A stretch of 36,000 nt of DNA from an uncultured Alphaproteobacteria bacterium (GTDB lineage Bacteria; Pseudomonadota; Alphaproteobacteria; RS24), in assembly GCA_938091085.1 (NCBI GenBank), contig CALKOC010000025.1, forward strand, positions 1 through 36,000, read 5' to 3'. Positions 33,869 to 36,000 of the stretch are shown here, piece by piece. Each line of letters starts with the position of its first letter. Position 1 is the stretch's first letter. A model generated the notes under the pieces. That model worked only from the letters and a program-made list of their open reading frames with translations, did not search any database and had not been told where the DNA came from. Position numbers and translations under genes: made by a program.

Positions 33869-34870
33869 ATGAACGCACCTGTTGATTTGGAAAGAATCCA
33901 AACCGGAGATGAACTGGAAAGATGCCCATTCCCTATCCCTTACGGATGGTTTGGGGTTCAGTTTTCTCATGAACTAGAAGTCGGCCAAGTTAAAATGGAA
34001 ACATTCTTTGGTAAAGAATGGGTTCTGTTTAGAGGCGAAGACGGCTCTGTCGGCATTACCGACCCATATTGCCCGCATTTGGGCGCCCATTTGGGGCACG
34101 GCGGTATCGTTGAAGGCAACAATATTAGATGTACCTTCCACCACTGGCAGTTTAACTCTGAGGGCTGGTGTAAAGAGGTTCCTTACGGCAAAGTTATGCC
34201 TGGCATCTGTAAGAAAAAACCAGTTCTCAAGACACTTCCTGTCGTTGAAAAATATGGCATTATCTTTGCTTGGTATCATCCTGAAGACGTAGAGCCAATG
34301 TGGGACCTCCCTACTGTGCCAGAATTCGAAGATCCGGATAACCATGTTGAGGTTAATTACCATTCTTGGGATATTGGCACATGTATTCAGGAAATCGCTG
34401 AAAACTCAGTGGATACACCCCACTTGAAGTTCCTTCACGGGGCTCCAATAATCCCACCTGTCGAATTTGAGGCAGATGGCCCTATCTCCAAATATAACAT
34501 TATGGATGGATATATCTGGGGTATTGGTCACGGGCCTGGCATATCAGAAACACGCCACAATAAAGGTGATGTTGCTATGCTCATGTTCGCTCTTTCAACT
34601 CCTGTGCACGCAGAATTGACCAGAACACGTATGGCTTTCACATGGAAAAAATATCCAGAAGGTTCTGAAGATGCAAAAACAGCTGAACACCTTTACAACC
34701 ACTCTATCGGTGAAGCCGAAGGTGAAGATTCAGCCGGTTTCGAGTCTGTTGACCTGATTGTTTGGGATAACAAGAAATACCGTCCAAATCCGCTTCTTTG
34801 CGATGGTGACGGACCTATCTTGAAGTTCCGCGAGTACTTCAAACAATTCTACGTTGAAGGCGCTGAATAA
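33869..34870 (+). CDS. Rieske non-heme iron oxygenase, KshA-like
   Basis: A 333-residue oxygenase alpha subunit. The Rieske cluster ligands are Cys68, His70, Cys88 and His91 (CPH ... CTFH), and the mononuclear iron motif is Asn179, Asp182, His185, His190 in NSVDTPHLKFLH. The KshA/Neverland-type steroid oxygenases fit this length and architecture. In context the best guess is 3-ketosteroid 9-alpha-hydroxylase, which with 1-dehydrogenation breaks ring B; another hydroxylation or desaturation position is possible. A reductase partner (KshB type) is not in the window. The start at 33869 follows GGGAG. It appears to be a single-gene transcript with its own promoter and terminator. Confidence 0.85.
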   Translation: MNAPVDLERIQTGDELERCPFPIPYGWFGVQFSHELEVGQVKMETFFGKEWVLFRGEDGSVGITDPYCPHLGAHLGHGGIVEGNNIRCTFHHWQFNSEGWCKEVPYGKVMPGICKKKPVLKTLPVVEKYGIIFAWYHPEDVEPMWDLPTVPEFEDPDNHVEVNYHSWDIGTCIQEIAENSVDTPHLKFLHGAPIIPPVEFEADGPISKYNIMDGYIWGIGHGPGISETRHNKGDVAMLMFALSTPVHAELTRTRMAFTWKKYPEGSEDAKTAEHLYNHSIGEAEGEDSAGFESVDLIVWDNKKYRPNPLLCDGDGPILKFREYFKQFYVEGAE

Positions 34871-34882
34871 AGCCAAAATGCA

Positions 34883-34898
34883 GACCGATTATTCGGTC
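34883..34898. other. Inverted repeat GACCGA-N4-TCGGTC
   Basis: A perfect 6-base inverted repeat 12 bases after the Rieske stop and just before the terminator. The form resembles TetR-family operators, but its position downstream of a gene and upstream of a terminator makes an mRNA hairpin equally likely. Confidence 0.4.
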
Positions 34899-34907
34899 AG
34901 AAATATC

Positions 34908-34938
34908 AAAAAGGGCACTCATTGCAGTGCCCTTTTTT
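34908..34938 (+). terminator. Rho-independent terminator of the Rieske gene
   Basis: AAGGGCACT at 34911-34919 pairs with AGTGCCCTT at 34926-34934 across a 6-base loop, followed by a T run. A-rich sequence precedes the stem, so it may also work for the convergent SRPBCC gene on the other strand. Confidence 0.9.
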
Positions 34939-34983
34939 AGTATGCGATATAAGTTCTTAAATGTTTCGGGGACAGATGATCTT

Positions 34984-35433
34984 TTAAGACGTCTTCGCTT
35001 CACAATGACTTTTCAGACTGTTCAAAATATTCTGATACACCTTACTATGTGCCGGTGTACCGAATAATTTCATAGCAAGCTTCATCATCATACCCGTACC
35101 GTCAACCTGACAATCATAGGCGACACGCGTCCCGCCCTCTTCTTCTGTAAATATCCAGCTCCCTGTTCCAACCAGAGCACCAGAGACATAAGCTTCATCA
35201 ATTCGATGAGGCATATCAATGGATTTAATCTCACGCACAAATTCAGATGTGAAGGGTGGTTTACCAAGGCAATGGTCTACCCTCGCCCCTACTGTAATCT
35301 TATCTGCTCCTTGTATCGTGCAATTATAATCAGGACACCAAGAAGCAAAATTGTTGTAATCCGCAATCACCTCAAAGATAAGCTGGGCAGGTGCTTGAAT
35401 AACAATGTCATCAATAACTGAAATAGCAGGCAT
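34984..35433 (-). CDS. SRPBCC/polyketide cyclase-like ligand-binding protein
   Basis: A 149-residue single-domain protein of the START/Bet v1-like SRPBCC superfamily: a first strand with IDDIVIQAPAQLIFEVIADY (about 7-26), FASWCPD, and a long C-terminal helix. Proteins of this type bind hydrophobic ligands such as sterols or act as cyclases/dehydratases. Nothing in the sequence fixes the ligand; a steroid-binding or trafficking role is a context guess. GGAG lies 7 bases before the ATG. It follows the NTF2-fold gene by 32 bases on the same strand, so the two are likely co-transcribed. Confidence 0.8.
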   Translation of the reverse strand: MPAISVIDDIVIQAPAQLIFEVIADYNNFASWCPDYNCTIQGADKITVGARVDHCLGKPPFTSEFVREIKSIDMPHRIDEAYVSGALVGTGSWIFTEEEGGTRVAYDCQVDGTGMMMKLAMKLFGTPAHSKVYQNILNSLKSHCEAKTS

Positions 35434-35465
35434 GGCATGTCTCCTTAAATAAGGCGGTATGTTGC

Positions 35466-35990
35466 TTAATCAATATTACTTGTAAGCATCTCAATAAGCA
35501 TGGCCTTCATCGGCTTGACCCAAACTTCTTTTAAACGCGCATTGAGCAAACCAGCTTCTTCAAGTTCGTCACACAGCTTCATTTGATGCGCGAGGTCAAA
35601 AAAGTCATGCTGATGTGAGAACATCCCATTACCGGCATAAGTAATAAAAGAAGCGCCTGGCGTTTGATAAAAACTACCATCAGGACGTTTGCCAGGACCG
35701 CGATTCCACCAATGGGTAATAATACGATTACCGTTTACCGCATAGCCATCATAAGGGAAGGTCCAGTCTTCAAAACCGCCCATATCTTCACCGTAATGAG
35801 TTTCTTTAATCTGCTTGCGCCCAACAGCCGTTACTGGTCGGACACCCGCATATTCGCATAAATACACAGCATCCTCTGTATAGGTCTCATCAACAAAAAA
35901 AGTCCAATCCGTCACCTCTGAGGCTTTGGAATGGTGTTCAATTAATCTTTCGGCAGCGGCTCTAACTTCTTCTTCAGGATATACAGTCAT
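35466..35990 (-). CDS. NTF2/SnoaL-like fold protein
   Basis: A 174-residue protein consistent with a SnoaL-like NTF2 fold: an N-terminal helix pair (VRAAAERLIEHH), WTFFVDETYTEDAVYL, GRKQIKE and a ITHWWNRGPGKRPDGS strand region, followed by FFDLAHQMKLC. It is only distantly similar to the protein at 5416. The fold hosts small dehydratases, isomerases and cyclases, including ketosteroid isomerase, so a steroid substrate is plausible. The ribosome site GGAG ends at the window edge (about 35997-36000), 6 bases before the ATG, so the gene is complete. Confidence 0.78.
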   Translation of the reverse strand: MTVYPEEEVRAAAERLIEHHSKASEVTDWTFFVDETYTEDAVYLCEYAGVRPVTAVGRKQIKETHYGEDMGGFEDWTFPYDGYAVNGNRIITHWWNRGPGKRPDGSFYQTPGASFITYAGNGMFSHQHDFFDLAHQMKLCDELEEAGLLNARLKEVWVKPMKAMLIEMLTSNID

Positions 35991-36000
35991 GACTTACTCC

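Noticed and set aside
1-36000. Search for CRISPR arrays, tRNA/rRNA genes, insertion sequences or integrase genes
   Set aside because: No regular repeat-spacer array, transposase or integrase frame, or recognisable RNA gene was seen; nearly all sequence is occupied by catabolic genes.

Overview
The window most likely comes from a steroid-degrading proteobacterium, probably marine or aquatic. Evidence is the moderate-to-low GC judged by eye, AGGAGG-type ribosome sites, lipoprotein and Sec signals, and a catabolic gene set typical of the aerobic 9,10-seco steroid pathway. The exact lineage cannot be fixed from this sequence. No rRNA, tRNA, CRISPR array or insertion sequence was seen.

Layout. 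(1) 1-720 (-) is the N-terminal part of a KstD/fumarate-reductase-type flavoprotein cut by the window edge. (2) 900-4321 (+) is an SDR, a lipoprotein amidohydrolase and a second SDR. (3) 4327-5280 (-) is an HsaB-like flavin reductase fused to a MarR-type domain. (4) 5416-7161 (+) is an NTF2/SnoaL-fold protein and an Old Yellow Enzyme; a convergent SDR follows at 7184-7960 (-). (5) 8056-9585 (+) is a FadD3-type CoA ligase. (6) 9725-27644 (+) is a tightly packed run of 17 genes: hsaA, hsaD, hsaC, a crotonase, ipdC, echA20, an acyl-CoA dehydrogenase pair, fadA6, an MFE-2-like SDR, a second acyl-CoA dehydrogenase pair ending in fadE30, ipdF, a MaoC hydratase, and then three envelope genes (DUF3604, parvulin-like, HupE/UreJ-like). 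(7) 27641-31274 (-) is a TetR regulator, an exported sulfatase and a membrane-anchored metallo-beta-lactamase-fold hydrolase. (8) 31447-33729 (+) is an SDR and an aldehyde dehydrogenase. (9) 33869-34870 (+) is a Rieske oxygenase followed by a clear terminator. (10) 34984-35990 (-) is an SRPBCC protein and another NTF2/SnoaL-fold protein.

How it works together. The flavoprotein and Rieske enzyme could open ring B (1-dehydrogenation and 9-hydroxylation). HsaA with the reductase, HsaC and HsaD would then hydroxylate, meta-cleave and hydrolyse ring A. FadD3 activates the remaining indanedione propionate (HIP). FadE30-type dehydrogenases, a hydratase, the MFE-2-like SDR and FadA6 shorten its side chain. 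IpdF, IpdC and EchA20 prepare and open ring D. Genes for IpdAB (ring C hydrolase), for HsaEFG (lower ring A fragment) and for a Rieske reductase partner are not in the window and presumably lie elsewhere. The SDRs, OYE, NTF2-fold proteins and sulfatase look like accessory enzymes for hydroxylated, unsaturated or sulfated steroids; that part is inference.

The least explained parts are the envelope triad at the end of the degradation operon, the reductase-MarR fusion, a crotonase lacking both canonical catalytic glutamates, and a possible shared operator motif at three promoters.
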